A stretch of 43,683 nucleotides of DNA, from assembly GCA_017472255.1 (NCBI GenBank), contig JAFUQU010000004.1, positions 1 through 43,683 on the forward strand, given 5' to 3'. Every line of letters begins with the position of its first letter. The stretch's first letter is position 1. This document shows positions 20,004-28,624 of this stretch, piece after piece. This stretch comes from Clostridia bacterium (lineage in GTDB: Bacteria > Bacillota > Clostridia > Oscillospirales > CAG-272). Below the pieces are notes generated by a model that was not told the origin of the DNA, made no database searches, and worked only from the letters and a program-made list of their open reading frames with translations. Both the position numbers and the translations under genes were made by a program.

Positions 20004-22561
20004 TTTTTCTCGTTCCATTTCAGAATAAAGTCGGTAATTTCGGCGCTGATGCGTGTTACCTCGATCTCAAATTCCCGCGCCGACATCCGCGAAATGCCCG
20101 CGTGGACGGCGGAAAGCTGTATCAGCCGGTCGGAGGTCACAACCCGGATGTCGTGGTCGGGACCAAGCTCGTGCATAACCCGCTCGATATAGGCGTCCGC
20201 CGTCTCGTTTTTGGCGGTATAGACCACCTTGTACCCGTCCCGCTGGATTTCCCGGGCGAGGCTGTCCTCCTGACCGTAGGCGTCGAAGACCAGCGTCACC
20301 TCGGTTTTCGTGAAGGCGACATAATTGCTGAGCATATCCATCAGCTGATCTCGGGCGTGCTCCAGATTACCCTCGGCAATCCGTTTCAGTGAATCCCACT
20401 GGAAGATCACGTTGTAGCCGTCCACCAGAAGCATCCGGCGGCGGTGCTTCATGGGCTTGTCCTTGCGGTTTGCCTCTACTCGCACCGGCTCCTTGTACTG
20501 ACGGCGGCGCATGGGGCCGAATTCCCGCAGCATGATGGCTTCCAGCTCGTTGTCGTCCAGATGATAGGTGTGGGCGATGGCCTTCGGCGAAGGGAGAAGC
20601 TCGTTCTCGCTGTCGGCGGAGGGCTTGCCGTAGCCGCTGTCGATGTGCATATAATCCCGCACCTTGTCCCACGGCACGACAAATCCCGCGCCATGGGCGC
20701 AGAAAACCGAGTGCGGCGTGTTTTCCACGTCCCGTTCGGGCATATATCCGGCGGCGGCGACGATTTCGTCCTGATTGTGGCAGGGCGAATAACCGTCAAA
20801 GGTGCAGAACAGCCGTCCCGCGCCTCGGGTGTAGGCGATAACCTCCCGCATATAGTCCCGCATTTCGGACACCGGCGCCCGTCCGGCGAGAAACGCGGTC
20901 TCACCGTCGTCGCTGTTTGACAGCGTGAAGTCGGCAAAGCGGGTCTGGAGATCACTGATGGCGCGTCCTGTGCAGGCGGTGGGCACTTCCAGACGGTAGC
21001 GGTAGTATGGTTCCAGCAGGATGGATTTCGTGCTCATCAGCCCCTGCCGAACCGCACGCCACGCGGCTTCCCGGAAGTCGCCGCCGTCGGTATGCTTCAG
21101 GCTGGCGCGCCCGGCAAGCAGGGTCAGCTTTACGTCGGTCAGCGGCGCGCCGGTAAGCACACCGCGATGCACCTTTTCCCCGAGGCTGCCCAAAATCAGC
21201 CGCTGCCAGCTTCCGTCCAGCGAATTTTCGGAGCAGCGGGAATCGAGGATGATGCCGCTTCCCTCGGGCAGCGGTTCGATGGCAAGGTGTACCTCCGCAT
21301 AATGCCGCAGCGGTTCAAAGTGTCCCACGCCCTCCACGGCTTCGGCGATCGTTTCCTTGTACAGAATCTGTCCCGCGTCCACTTCGATATCGATGCCGAA
21401 ACGCTCGTGAATCAGCCGTTTCAGCACGTCGATCTGCACGTCGCCCATGAGCTGGGCGTGAATTTCCCGAAGCTCCTCCTGCCAGACCAGATGAAGCGCC
21501 GGGTCTTCCTCCTCAAGCTGCTTGAGCTTCGGGTAAAACAGCCGCACATCGCAGTCATCGGGCAGCAGCAGGCGGTAGGTTAGCACCGGCTCCAGCAATG
21601 GGCGCTCGGCGTCGGCTTCGCAGCCCAGTCCCTGCCCGGCGTAGGTCGCGGAAAGTCCGATGACCGCACAAACGTCTCCGGCAGACACTTCGTCAGCCTG
21701 TGTGAACTTATCGCCTGAGTAGAGCCGTATCTGCGCTGCCTTCTCGCCGGGAAGGATTTCCTCACGCACGCGCAGGCTGCCGCCGGTGATCTTCATGTAG
21801 GTCAGGCGGCTGCCGCTGTCGTAGGCGATTTTATAGACCCGCGCGCCGAATCCGGCGGGATAATCGGGGGAGAGGGTAAGCGTCTCCAGCGCCGCGAGAA
21901 ATTCCGTCACGCCTGTCAGCCGAAGCGCCGAGCCGAAGAAGCAGGGAAACAGCCGCCTTGACGCGACAAGTCCGGCGATGGCATCGTCCGGAACCGCGCC
22001 GTCGGACAGATAAGCGTCCAGCAGCGTTTCGTCCGCCATCGCCAGCCGCTCATCCCGGGCGGCGCGGTCTTCGCCGGTAAAGAAGGGGAAGCAGGCGGTG
22101 TCCAGCTTCTTTTGAAGCTGTTCGGCGAGGGCGGCTTCACCGTCATTGGGCAGGTCGGTTTTGTTGATGAAAAGGAAGGTGGGCACGCGGTAGGTGCGAA
22201 GCAGCTGCCAGAGGGTCAGCGTGTGATTCTGCACGCCGTCGGTGCCGCTGATGACCAGAATCGCGTAGTCCAGCACCTGTAAGGTGCGCTCGGCTTCGGC
22301 GGAAAAATCGGTGTGACCGGGGGTGTCCAGCAGCACCACGTCCATGCCGTCGGTGGAGAAGCGGGCCTGCTTGGAAAAAATTGTGATCCCACGTTCCCGC
22401 TCCATGGGATTGGTATCGAGATAGGTGTCACGGTGATCCACCCGCCCCAGCTTCCGAATTTTACCTGACAGGTAGAGAAGCCCCTCGGACAGGGTGGTCT
22501 TCCCCGCGTCCACATGGGCGAGAATGCCGATCACCAGACGTTTGCGCAGCGGGATACTCAC
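20000..22561 (-). CDS. TetM/EF-G-like ribosomal GTPase fused to a YacP/Rae1 NYN endonuclease domain
   Basis: 853 residues. Residues 1 to about 640 follow Tet(M)-class ribosomal protection proteins: G1 GILAHVDAGKTTLSEG, switch region NPMERERGITIFSKQARF, G3 DTPGHTDFSAEAERTL, G4 FINKTDLPND, then EF-G-like domains II-V with QTRFADFTLSNS and PVSEMRDYMREVIAYTRGAG. After a linker, residues about 704-853 form a complete NYN-fold domain like B. subtilis YacP (Rae1): MLLVDGYNVIFQWDSL, VTLVFDAYGQ, KNETADAYIERV, VVTSDRLIQLSAVHAG, RMSAREFE. Rae1 is an endonuclease cleaving mRNA in the ribosomal A site, the site Tet(M) also reaches. The fusion suggests GTP-driven delivery of a nuclease to ribosomes. Tetracycline resistance cannot be inferred. 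Confidence 0.88.
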   Translation of the reverse strand: MSIPLRKRLVIGILAHVDAGKTTLSEGLLYLSGKIRKLGRVDHRDTYLDTNPMERERGITIFSKQARFSTDGMDVVLLDTPGHTDFSAEAERTLQVLDYAILVISGTDGVQNHTLTLWQLLRTYRVPTFLFINKTDLPNDGEAALAEQLQKKLDTACFPFFTGEDRAARDERLAMADETLLDAYLSDGAVPDDAIAGLVASRRLFPCFFGSALRLTGVTEFLAALETLTLSPDYPAGFGARVYKIAYDSGSRLTYMKITGGSLRVREEILPGEKAAQIRLYSGDKFTQADEVSAGDVCAVIGLSATYAGQGLGCEADAERPLLEPVLTYRLLLPDDCDVRLFYPKLKQLEEEDPALHLVWQEELREIHAQLMGDVQIDVLKRLIHERFGIDIEVDAGQILYKETIAEAVEGVGHFEPLRHYAEVHLAIEPLPEGSGIILDSRCSENSLDGSWQRLILGSLGEKVHRGVLTGAPLTDVKLTLLAGRASLKHTDGGDFREAAWRAVRQGLMSTKSILLEPYYRYRLEVPTACTGRAISDLQTRFADFTLSNSDDGETAFLAGRAPVSEMRDYMREVIAYTRGAGRLFCTFDGYSPCHNQDEIVAAAGYMPERDVENTPHSVFCAHGAGFVVPWDKVRDYMHIDSGYGKPSADSENELLPSPKAIAHTYHLDDNELEAIMLREFGPMRRRQYKEPVRVEANRKDKPMKHRRRMLLVDGYNVIFQWDSLKRIAEGNLEHARDQLMDMLSNYVAFTKTEVTLVFDAYGQEDSLAREIQRDGYKVVYTAKNETADAYIERVMHELGPDHDIRVVTSDRLIQLSAVHAGISRMSAREFEIEVTRISAEITDFILKWNEKK

Positions 22562-23468
22562 TTGGATAAAATCTCACCCTTCTGCGCGGGCAGCTCGTCC
22601 GAAAAGAGCAGTTCCTCAACCCGCGTCATGCCGATGCGTCCCAGTGTGTCGGAAAAGCGCTCGCCGGCAGCTCCTTCGCGCTTAAAGAGCAGAATGGATT
22701 TTCCACGATATCCAGCAGCTCGTCCTTCGTAAACAGGCGGGAGAGAGGTTCGCCGATGTGTACCTTTTTGCCCCAGCGCCCGCCCACGTAAACGCGGTAG
22801 CGGACTTCGCCCTCGCCAAAAGCGTGGAAGGGACATTTATCCGCGCAGCGTCCGCAATTGTTGCAGATATCGGGGTGGATAACCGGCATCCCGCCGTTCT
22901 CTCTGGTGATGGCTTTCATGGGACATTTTTCAGCGACGATACACTTTTTGCAGGAACGGCAGGCGGCTTCGTCGAATTTCGGCGGGCGCTGACCGATAAT
23001 GCCAAGATCGTTGAGATCGGGCTTCACGCAGTTGTTGGGACATCCGCCGCAGGCGATTTTGAACTTGTGAGGCAGCGTGACGTCGTGATAGCCCACATAG
23101 AAGCGGTCGTGAATCTCCTTTGCCAGCGCCTGGGTATCGTACAGACCGAAGACGCAGGTGGTACCCTTGCAGGCAACTACGGGACGAACCTTCGGGCCGG
23201 TGCCGCCGGTGACAAGCCCGGCTTTGGCGATATAAGCCTGAAATTCGGGGATTTTTTCAAAGGGAATGCCTGGCACCTCCACGGTCAGACGGGAGGTGAA
23301 GCTCACGTTGCCGTTGCCGTATAATTGCGCGGCCTCGCAGATCGTCCGTACCTCAGCGGCGGTGAGCACGCCGTTTTCCGTTATAACGCGGCCGGAGAAG
23401 TTCTCCGTGCCACGGTTGCGCAGGAAACCCTGAGCTTTGACTTTTTTGATGTCGCTTTCATTCAGCAT
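22558..23468 (-). pseudogene. Sulfite/nitrite reductase-like 4Fe-4S protein, frameshifted near the 3' end
   Basis: The main frame (22626-23468) starts MLNESDIKKVKAQGFL and has a sulfite/nitrite-reductase half domain (FSGRVITENGVLTAAEVRTI, VACKGTTCVFGLYDTQ, IACGGCPNNCVKPDLNDLG) with siroheme/4Fe-4S-type cysteines. A bacterial two-cluster ferredoxin domain follows (CRSCKKCIVAEKCPMKAI and CNNCGRCADKCPF). After ELLDIVE it runs into an unrelated tail. The next frame continues the expected family C-terminus, KSILLFKREGAAGERFSDTL, and ends at 22558. A single missing base in the A run at 22699-22702 explains this. In the corrected frame the TGA overlaps the ATG of the GTPase gene (ATGA), supporting the longer product of about 303 residues. 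It is likely a redox protein of anaerobic metabolism; a sequencing error is possible. Confidence 0.82.
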
Positions 23469-23481
23469 GATATATCCTTTC

Positions 23482-23500
23482 CGCGATGATTCGCGATGAT
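23482..23500 (-). repeat. Short direct repeat in the 5' leader
   Basis: CGCGATGAT occurs twice, one base apart (23482-23490 and 23492-23500), between the promoter and the start of the ferredoxin-like gene. It may be a regulator site or chance. Confidence 0.35.
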
Positions 23501-23514
23501 ATTTTCATAAATCT

Positions 23515-23543
23515 ATTATAGCACGATTGCGATGAAATTGCAA
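23515..23543 (-). promoter_or_regulatory. Promoter of the ferredoxin-GTPase-phosphatase operon
   Basis: On the minus strand, TTGCAA (23538-23543) and TATAAT (23515-23520) lie 17 bp apart, with a TGC extended -10, about 45 bp before the ATG at 23468. Confidence 0.75.
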
Positions 23544-23645
23544 GACGGAATTTCATGATGGCAAGAGATTGCCGGGCGGCGGATCATTATAATGTGCTTC
23601 AAATGATATGCCGTTTCGTACTGCCGTATTTGTGTAAAATATCAC

Positions 23646-23674
23646 TTGTAATTCACACGATAATATGGTATAAT
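23646..23674 (+). promoter_or_regulatory. Promoter of the XRE-cupin operon
   Basis: TTGTAA (23646-23651) and TATAAT (23669-23674) have a 17-bp spacer ending TATGG (extended -10). It lies 59 bp before the start at 23734. Confidence 0.75.
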
Positions 23675-23733
23675 AAATAGAATATAGCTTCTGCGGTTTA
23701 TGCTGCATTGGCGAAATTATGGAGGAAAACAAT

Positions 23734-24294
23734 ATGCTGCCACAGGTAGAACAAATTGCCGCACGAGTGCGCGAGCTGCGCACCATACTTGAAATTGATG
23801 CCGACACGGTCGCCGAGCGGATCGGCGTGAGCCGTGAGGTATACGATGATTACGAAAACGCCGTCACCGATATCCCGGTAGGCAAGCTGTACCTGATCGC
23901 GGGTGAGCTGAAGGTGGACCCCACCGTTCTGCTCCTCGGCGACGAGCCTCGCATGGTGGACTACACCATCATCCGCCAGGGCAACGGTCTGGATGTGGAA
24001 CGCTACAAAGGCTACAAATTCACCTCGCTGGCATATAATTATATCGACCGCGAGATGGAGCCGATGATCGTCACCCTTGATCCCACCGACACCATGCCTG
24101 AGCTGGTTACTCACGACGGGCAGGAATTCAATCTGGTGCTGGAAGGAACCATCGCCGTCAACCTCGGCGACAGGGAGTATGTGCTCAAAGCGGGCGATTC
24201 TATGTATTTTAACCCGTCCATCCCCCACGGTCAGCGCGCCATCGGCACGGTTTCGAAGTTCCTTACCGTCATCAACGAAAACATGAAAAATTAA
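23734..24294 (+). CDS. XRE-family regulator with C-terminal cupin domain
   Basis: 186 residues. ATG at 23734 is chosen because GGAGG lies 8 bases upstream; an in-frame ATG at 23719 precedes that site. Residues about 5-60 are an XRE helix-turn-helix (VRELRTILEIDADTVAERIG, SREVYDDYENAVTDIPVGKL). Residues about 105-180 are a cupin barrel (HDGQEFNLVLEGTIAVNLGD, LKAGDSMYFNPSIPHGQRAI). XRE-cupin regulators bind small molecules in the cupin and often control the adjacent metabolic gene. Here the next gene, 14 bases on, is an acyl-CoA synthetase, a pairing common in anaerobes. It is likely autoregulated. Confidence 0.92.
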   Translation: MLPQVEQIAARVRELRTILEIDADTVAERIGVSREVYDDYENAVTDIPVGKLYLIAGELKVDPTVLLLGDEPRMVDYTIIRQGNGLDVERYKGYKFTSLAYNYIDREMEPMIVTLDPTDTMPELVTHDGQEFNLVLEGTIAVNLGDREYVLKAGDSMYFNPSIPHGQRAIGTVSKFLTVINENMKN

Positions 24295-24308
24295 AGGAAA
24301 TTAAAAAC

Positions 24309-25997
24309 ATGAACTTTCTGTCAAAATACCTTCCCCGTATCGATTTCGACAGCTACGAGGATTTCAAGGCCAACTACAAGCTGAACATCCCTGAAAACTT
24401 CAACTTCGGTTACGACGTCATCGATGAGTACGCCCGCCTCGACCCGGATAAGCCCGCGCTGATCTGGCTCAACGACGACGGCGACGAGAAGCACTTCACC
24501 TTCTCCGACGTGAAGGAGCAGTCCGACCGCATCGCCAACCTGCTCACTTCGCTGGGCATCAAAAAGGGCGACCGTGTCCTGCTGATTCTCAAGCAGCGCC
24601 CCGAAGTCTGGTTCACGCTGGTTGCGCTCTGCAAGATGGGCGCCGTGTCCATCCCCGCGTCCTTCCAGCTCACCGAGAAAGACCTGATCTACCGCTGCGA
24701 TTCCGCCGACGTCAAGATGATCATCGCCGCCGAGGATGACAACATCATCGGTCACATCCGCAATTCCCGGGAAAAATGTACCACTGTCAACCATGTCGGT
24801 CTGGTGGGCGACGACATCACCGAGCGCTTCGGCGATGAATTCCTCGATATGCGCAAGCTGACCCGCGAGGCCTCCGCCGATTACATCCGTCCCACCGGCG
24901 ACGACGCTACCCAGAACATGGACGTCATGCTTATGTACTTCACCTCCGGCACCTCCGGTATGCCCAAGATGATCACCCACAACTATGTCTATCCCCTTGG
25001 TCATATCACTACCGCCCACTACTGGCAGAAGGTCGAGGACGAGGGACGTCATCTCACCGTATCCGACTCGGGCTGGGCGAAGTTCGCCTGGGGCAAAATC
25101 TACGGTCAGTGGATTTGCGGCGCGGTGAACGTGGCTTACGACACCGACAAGTTCGTACCCGCCAAGCTGCTGGCCGCTATCGATCACCTCAAGCTGACCA
25201 CCTTCTGCGCGCCGCCCACCATTTACCGCTTCCTGATCAAGGAAGACCTGTCGGGCTGCGATTTCTCCACGCTGCATCACTGCGGCACGGCGGGTGAGCC
25301 GCTGAATCCCGAGGTCGTTAAGCGTTTCCGGGAAGCCACCGGTCACACCATCTACGAGGGCTTCGGTCAGTCCGAGTCTCCCGTTCTGCTGGCAAACTAC
25401 GGCTGGGATCCGGTCAAGGTCGGTTCCACCGGCAAGCCCAATCCCCTGTATGATATTGACATTGTGGACGAAAACGGAAAATCCTGTGAAGACGGTATCG
25501 TCGGTTCCATTGTGGTGAAAAACGCCGGACAGCACCCCGCAGGTCTGTTCATGGAGTATCTCCACGCGCCCGAGGCTATGGAGCGCTCCTGGAAGGTCGG
25601 CGTTTACAATACCGGCGACATGGCATGGCGCGATTCCGAGGGCTACTTCTGGTTTGAGGGACGCAACGACGACGTTATCAAATGTTCCGGCTACCGCATC
25701 GGTCCGTTCGAGGTGGAGAGCGCCCTGCTGACCCATCCTTCGGTGCTGGAGTGCGCTGTTACCGCCGTTCCCGACCCGATTCGCGGTCAGGTGGTCAAGG
25801 CCACCGTCGTGCTGGCAAAGGGTTGGAAGGACAAAGCCGGCGACGAGCTGAAGAAAGAGCTTCAGAATCATGTGAAGGTGACGACCGCGCCCTACAAATA
25901 CCCCCGCGTGGTTGAATTCGTGGATGAGCTTCCCAAGACCACCAGCGGCAAAATCCGCCGTGTGGAAATCCGTCAGAACGACGCGAAGAAAGCGTAA
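24309..25997 (+). CDS. AMP-forming acyl-CoA synthetase (ANL superfamily)
   Basis: 562 residues. The P-loop-like adenylation motif FTSGTSGMPKMITHN is at about 210, with GEPLNPEVVKRF and YEGFGQSESP (A5) at about 340-360, YNTGDMAWRDSEGYFWFEGR (A7/A8) at about 435-455, and the C-terminal catalytic Lys in TTSGKIRRVEIR at about 547. This is an acetyl/medium-chain acyl-CoA synthetase making acyl-CoA from acid, ATP and CoA in the cytoplasm. The acid is not predictable from sequence; short- or branched-chain fatty acids are likely in this context. Codon use is strongly biased to preferred codons, suggesting high expression. Confidence 0.92.
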   Translation: MNFLSKYLPRIDFDSYEDFKANYKLNIPENFNFGYDVIDEYARLDPDKPALIWLNDDGDEKHFTFSDVKEQSDRIANLLTSLGIKKGDRVLLILKQRPEVWFTLVALCKMGAVSIPASFQLTEKDLIYRCDSADVKMIIAAEDDNIIGHIRNSREKCTTVNHVGLVGDDITERFGDEFLDMRKLTREASADYIRPTGDDATQNMDVMLMYFTSGTSGMPKMITHNYVYPLGHITTAHYWQKVEDEGRHLTVSDSGWAKFAWGKIYGQWICGAVNVAYDTDKFVPAKLLAAIDHLKLTTFCAPPTIYRFLIKEDLSGCDFSTLHHCGTAGEPLNPEVVKRFREATGHTIYEGFGQSESPVLLANYGWDPVKVGSTGKPNPLYDIDIVDENGKSCEDGIVGSIVVKNAGQHPAGLFMEYLHAPEAMERSWKVGVYNTGDMAWRDSEGYFWFEGRNDDVIKCSGYRIGPFEVESALLTHPSVLECAVTAVPDPIRGQVVKATVVLAKGWKDKAGDELKKELQNHVKVTTAPYKYPRVVEFVDELPKTTSGKIRRVEIRQNDAKKA

Positions 25998-26000
25998 ACC

Positions 26001-26882
26001 ATGATGACGTTTGATAAAAACGACGCGCCCATTCTGATTGTCCTCGGTCAGTCCAACGCCCACGCTCACGCTACGCAGCTTCCGGCTGGCGAGCGGATTG
26101 AAACGCCGCTGAAAAATGTTCACGGTCTTTCCCGGGAGTTCAATCAGTATTACGATATCGACGATGTAACCTGGAGCGGCTTTACGTCCGGCGGCATGAA
26201 TCTGGGTGAGACGCAGGATCACACCTGCTGCCTTGCCAACGTTTTCGCGGCGAAATGGCAGGCTGCCATCGACGCGGGAGAACAGCTGCCCGACCTGTAT
26301 GTGATTCAGGTATCCATCGGCGGGCAGGGCATCGCGGAGTTTGAGGTACACGGCTGGAATATGTGGTACGCCATGCGGGAGCCGAAGCTGAAACCGGGAC
26401 CGTTCCCGGAAGCGGACATCTCCCTCTATCCGCTGACCACCAACATCCTGTCGCTGGCCATGATCAATCTGATCGCGGCAGGCAAGCGTCCCCGCGTCAT
26501 CGGTCTGCACTGGAACCATTTCGAGACGGAATGCCACACCGGCTCCCGTGCGCTGAATCAGGCGGAGGAAAACTATAAAAACCTGTTCTGGGGCTTTTTC
26601 ACCGCGCTGGGCAGCGATCAGACCGGCAAGGGCATCCCGCTTTACCTCTATCGTCCCCTCACCGAAAACTATGAGCCGAACCGGCTTGAGAAGATGAGCG
26701 CCCTGTTCGACGGCTTCGCTTCAACCTATGCCGACTGCCGCATTCTCGACCTGCGCGAATCGGGGCTGTACAACGATACGCCCAAGACCCACGGCATCTT
26801 CCAGAACGACGGCATCCACTACACGCCCGACGCGCACCGCTGGTTCGCCGAGCGGCAGTGGAACGATATTTTCAATAAATAA
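26001..26882 (+). CDS. SGNH/sialate-O-acetylesterase-like protein
   Basis: 293 residues, 3 bases after the acyl-CoA synthetase stop (ATG at 26001 or 26004). The N-terminal block ILIVLGQSNAHAHATQLP carries the GQSN nucleophile motif of the SASA/CE6-type SGNH esterases. The C-terminal DGIHYTPDAHRWFAERQW holds the Asp-His pair. QVSIGGQGIAEFEVHGWNMW could be the Gly block and LHWNHFETECH the Asn block. Such proteins deacetylate sugars. No signal peptide is present, so a cytoplasmic substrate is implied. Co-transcription with an acyl-CoA synthetase suggests that released acetate could be reactivated, which is inference. Confidence 0.7.
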   Translation: MMTFDKNDAPILIVLGQSNAHAHATQLPAGERIETPLKNVHGLSREFNQYYDIDDVTWSGFTSGGMNLGETQDHTCCLANVFAAKWQAAIDAGEQLPDLYVIQVSIGGQGIAEFEVHGWNMWYAMREPKLKPGPFPEADISLYPLTTNILSLAMINLIAAGKRPRVIGLHWNHFETECHTGSRALNQAEENYKNLFWGFFTALGSDQTGKGIPLYLYRPLTENYEPNRLEKMSALFDGFASTYADCRILDLRESGLYNDTPKTHGIFQNDGIHYTPDAHRWFAERQWNDIFNK

Positions 26883-26906
26883 ACGTAATCCGAAAGGATC
26901 TGACGA

Positions 26907-27374
26907 ATGATACTCGATGAACTCGACTATAAGATTATGCGCTGCCTGAAGGCCAACGCCCGCGTCAAGGCGTCGGCGATCAGCGAGGAAATCTCGCTGT
27001 CCGTGTCGGCGGTGATTGAACGCATCCGCAAGCTGGAATCGGCGGGTGTGATCACTGGCTACACTGCCATTTTCGACCAGAAGCAGCTGGGCAACGACAT
27101 GACGGCCCTGATGGAGGTCAGTCTGGAGCATCCCCGCTATTACGACGCCTTCTGCGAGCTGATTGCCAGCATTGACAGCATTGTCACCTGCTATTACATG
27201 ACCGGCGACTACGATTTCATGCTGCGCATTGTCACCGATTCGTCCGACAGTTTGGAAATGATTCACCGGCGCATCAAAAGTATGGAAGGAGTCAGCGCGA
27301 CCGAGACCCATTTCGTCCTCAAGGGCGTGAAGAATGAATACTCGGTCATCCCGGATCGTTATGGCAATGCTTGA
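26907..27374 (+). CDS. Lrp/AsnC family transcriptional regulator
   Basis: 155 residues with an AAAGGA site upstream. The N-terminal winged helix is LDYKIMRCLKANARVKASAI through SVSAVIERIRKLESAGVITG. The C-terminal RAM ligand-binding domain includes MEVSLEHPRYYDAFCELIAS, VTCYYMTGDYDFMLRIVTD and GVSATETHFVLKGVKNEYSV. Lrp/AsnC proteins sense amino acids and control their metabolism. The 3' end overlaps the start region of the alanine racemase gene, so regulation of D-/L-alanine supply is a reasonable guess. Confidence 0.93.
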   Translation: MILDELDYKIMRCLKANARVKASAISEEISLSVSAVIERIRKLESAGVITGYTAIFDQKQLGNDMTALMEVSLEHPRYYDAFCELIASIDSIVTCYYMTGDYDFMLRIVTDSSDSLEMIHRRIKSMEGVSATETHFVLKGVKNEYSVIPDRYGNA

Positions 27375-28539
27375 TCAAAATATGACCCGCGCCTGGGCGG
27401 AGATCAGCCTGGACGCCATCCGTGACAACTTCCGTATCGCCGACGCCATCGCCGCCGCTCATGGAGCAAAGACCATGGCGGTGGTCAAGGCAGACGCCTA
27501 CGGTCACGGTGCAAAGCAGATCGCGCGGACGCTTCAGGAATGTGGCGCGTCTTATTTTGCCGTCGCTACCTTTATGGAGGCGCTGGAACTGGTGGAAGCC
27601 GGCGTGACGGCAAGCATTGTGGTGCTGTCCGAAGTACACGAATCGCTGTACGGCGAGCTGGTATCGCATCACAAGGCTGGACGCGCGCCCACGATTATCC
27701 CCAGCATTTTTCGTTTGGAAAGCGCCCGCGCCCTGTCCGAAGCCGCGGCGGCGCACCATACGCCGGTGGACTGCTTTCTGGCGGTGGATACCGGTATGTC
27801 GCGCATCGGCTTTGAATGCAGCACGCCCGAAAAGCGGGATGCCAGCATCGATGCCATCGTCAAGATCGCGTCGCTGCCCAATCTGCGCTGCGCCGGAATT
27901 TTCAGCCATCTCGCCCGGGCAGACGAAACCGACAAGGCGTCCGCCCTTGCCCAGCAGGCGCGGTTCGACGATTTCATCGCCCGGCTGCATGAGCGGGGTG
28001 TGGATCCGCCGCTGCGCAGTCTTTGCAACAGCGCGGCGCTGGTGGAGAAAGCGTTTGCGGACAAATATGACCTTGTGCGGGAGGGAATCATTTTATACGG
28101 TCTCCAGCCCTCGGACGAGATCGAAAACCGCCTGCCCATCCGCCCCGCGATGGAGGTCAAGGCCCGCGTGACCAACATAAAGACTCTCCCGGCAGGACAG
28201 GGCATCAGCTACGGTCACACCTATGTCACCAGCCGCGAAACCCGGGTGGCGACGATTCCCTACGGCTATGCGGACGGTTATCCGCGGCTGCTGTCGAACA
28301 GGGCAGGCGTGCTGATCGACGGGAAGTTCGCGCCGATTTTGGGTCGGGTCTGCATGGATCAGATGATGGTGGATGTGACCGATATTCCGTCCGCTCACAT
28401 CGATTCGGTGGCAACCATCATGGGCGCCGACGAGCGCGTCCGCGCCGACCGTCTGGCGGCGATAATGGGGACGATTCCCTATGAATTGATCTGCGCGGTT
28501 TCCCAGCGGGTTCCGAGAATATATGTGAATAATCTTTGA
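27367..28539 (+). CDS. alr: Alanine racemase
   Basis: 390 residues from ATG 27367; ATGs at 27361 and 27382 are alternatives, and all overlap or abut the Lrp stop at 27374, so translation is probably coupled. The PLP lysine lies in AVVKADAYGHGAKQI (K41). CGIFSH-type barrel strands follow (CAGIFSHLARADETD), with LYGLQPS, and the second catalytic base Tyr is in GQGISYGHTYVT at about 275-280. GRVCMDQMMVDVTDIP precedes the C-terminal beta domain. It converts L- to D-alanine for peptidoglycan. Confidence 0.95.
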   Translation: MLDQNMTRAWAEISLDAIRDNFRIADAIAAAHGAKTMAVVKADAYGHGAKQIARTLQECGASYFAVATFMEALELVEAGVTASIVVLSEVHESLYGELVSHHKAGRAPTIIPSIFRLESARALSEAAAAHHTPVDCFLAVDTGMSRIGFECSTPEKRDASIDAIVKIASLPNLRCAGIFSHLARADETDKASALAQQARFDDFIARLHERGVDPPLRSLCNSAALVEKAFADKYDLVREGIILYGLQPSDEIENRLPIRPAMEVKARVTNIKTLPAGQGISYGHTYVTSRETRVATIPYGYADGYPRLLSNRAGVLIDGKFAPILGRVCMDQMMVDVTDIPSAHIDSVATIMGADERVRADRLAAIMGTIPYELICAVSQRVPRIYVNNL

Positions 28540-28555
28540 ATTATTGCGAAACCTC

Positions 28556-28584
28556 TTGCAATCCGCGCGAAAATATGCTATACT
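28556..28584 (+). promoter_or_regulatory. Promoter of rpmE
   Basis: TTGCAA (28556-28561) and TATACT (28579-28584) are separated by 17 bp with a TGC extended -10. The predicted transcript has a leader of roughly 55 bases. Confidence 0.75.
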
Positions 28585-28604
28585 AAGATGTATCTATGAT
28601 AATC

Positions 28605-28624
28605 TGCATGGCAAAATCCATGCA
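28605..28624 (+). promoter_or_regulatory. Hairpin in the rpmE leader
   Basis: TGCATGG / CCATGCA (28605-28611 and 28618-28624) forms a 7-bp stem with a 6-base loop about 10 bases before the GAGGTG ribosome site. Leader structures often mediate r-protein autoregulation; no family is recognised here. Confidence 0.4.

Noticed and set aside
20000..22561. Calling the TetM-like gene a tetracycline resistance gene
   Set aside because: Similarity to Tet(M) alone does not show protection activity; the extra nuclease domain and the operon context suggest a housekeeping or stress role.
24321..26537. 738-codon open frame on the minus strand
   Set aside because: It runs antisense to the acyl-CoA synthetase and SGNH genes, which carry clear catalytic motifs; there is no promoter or start signal.
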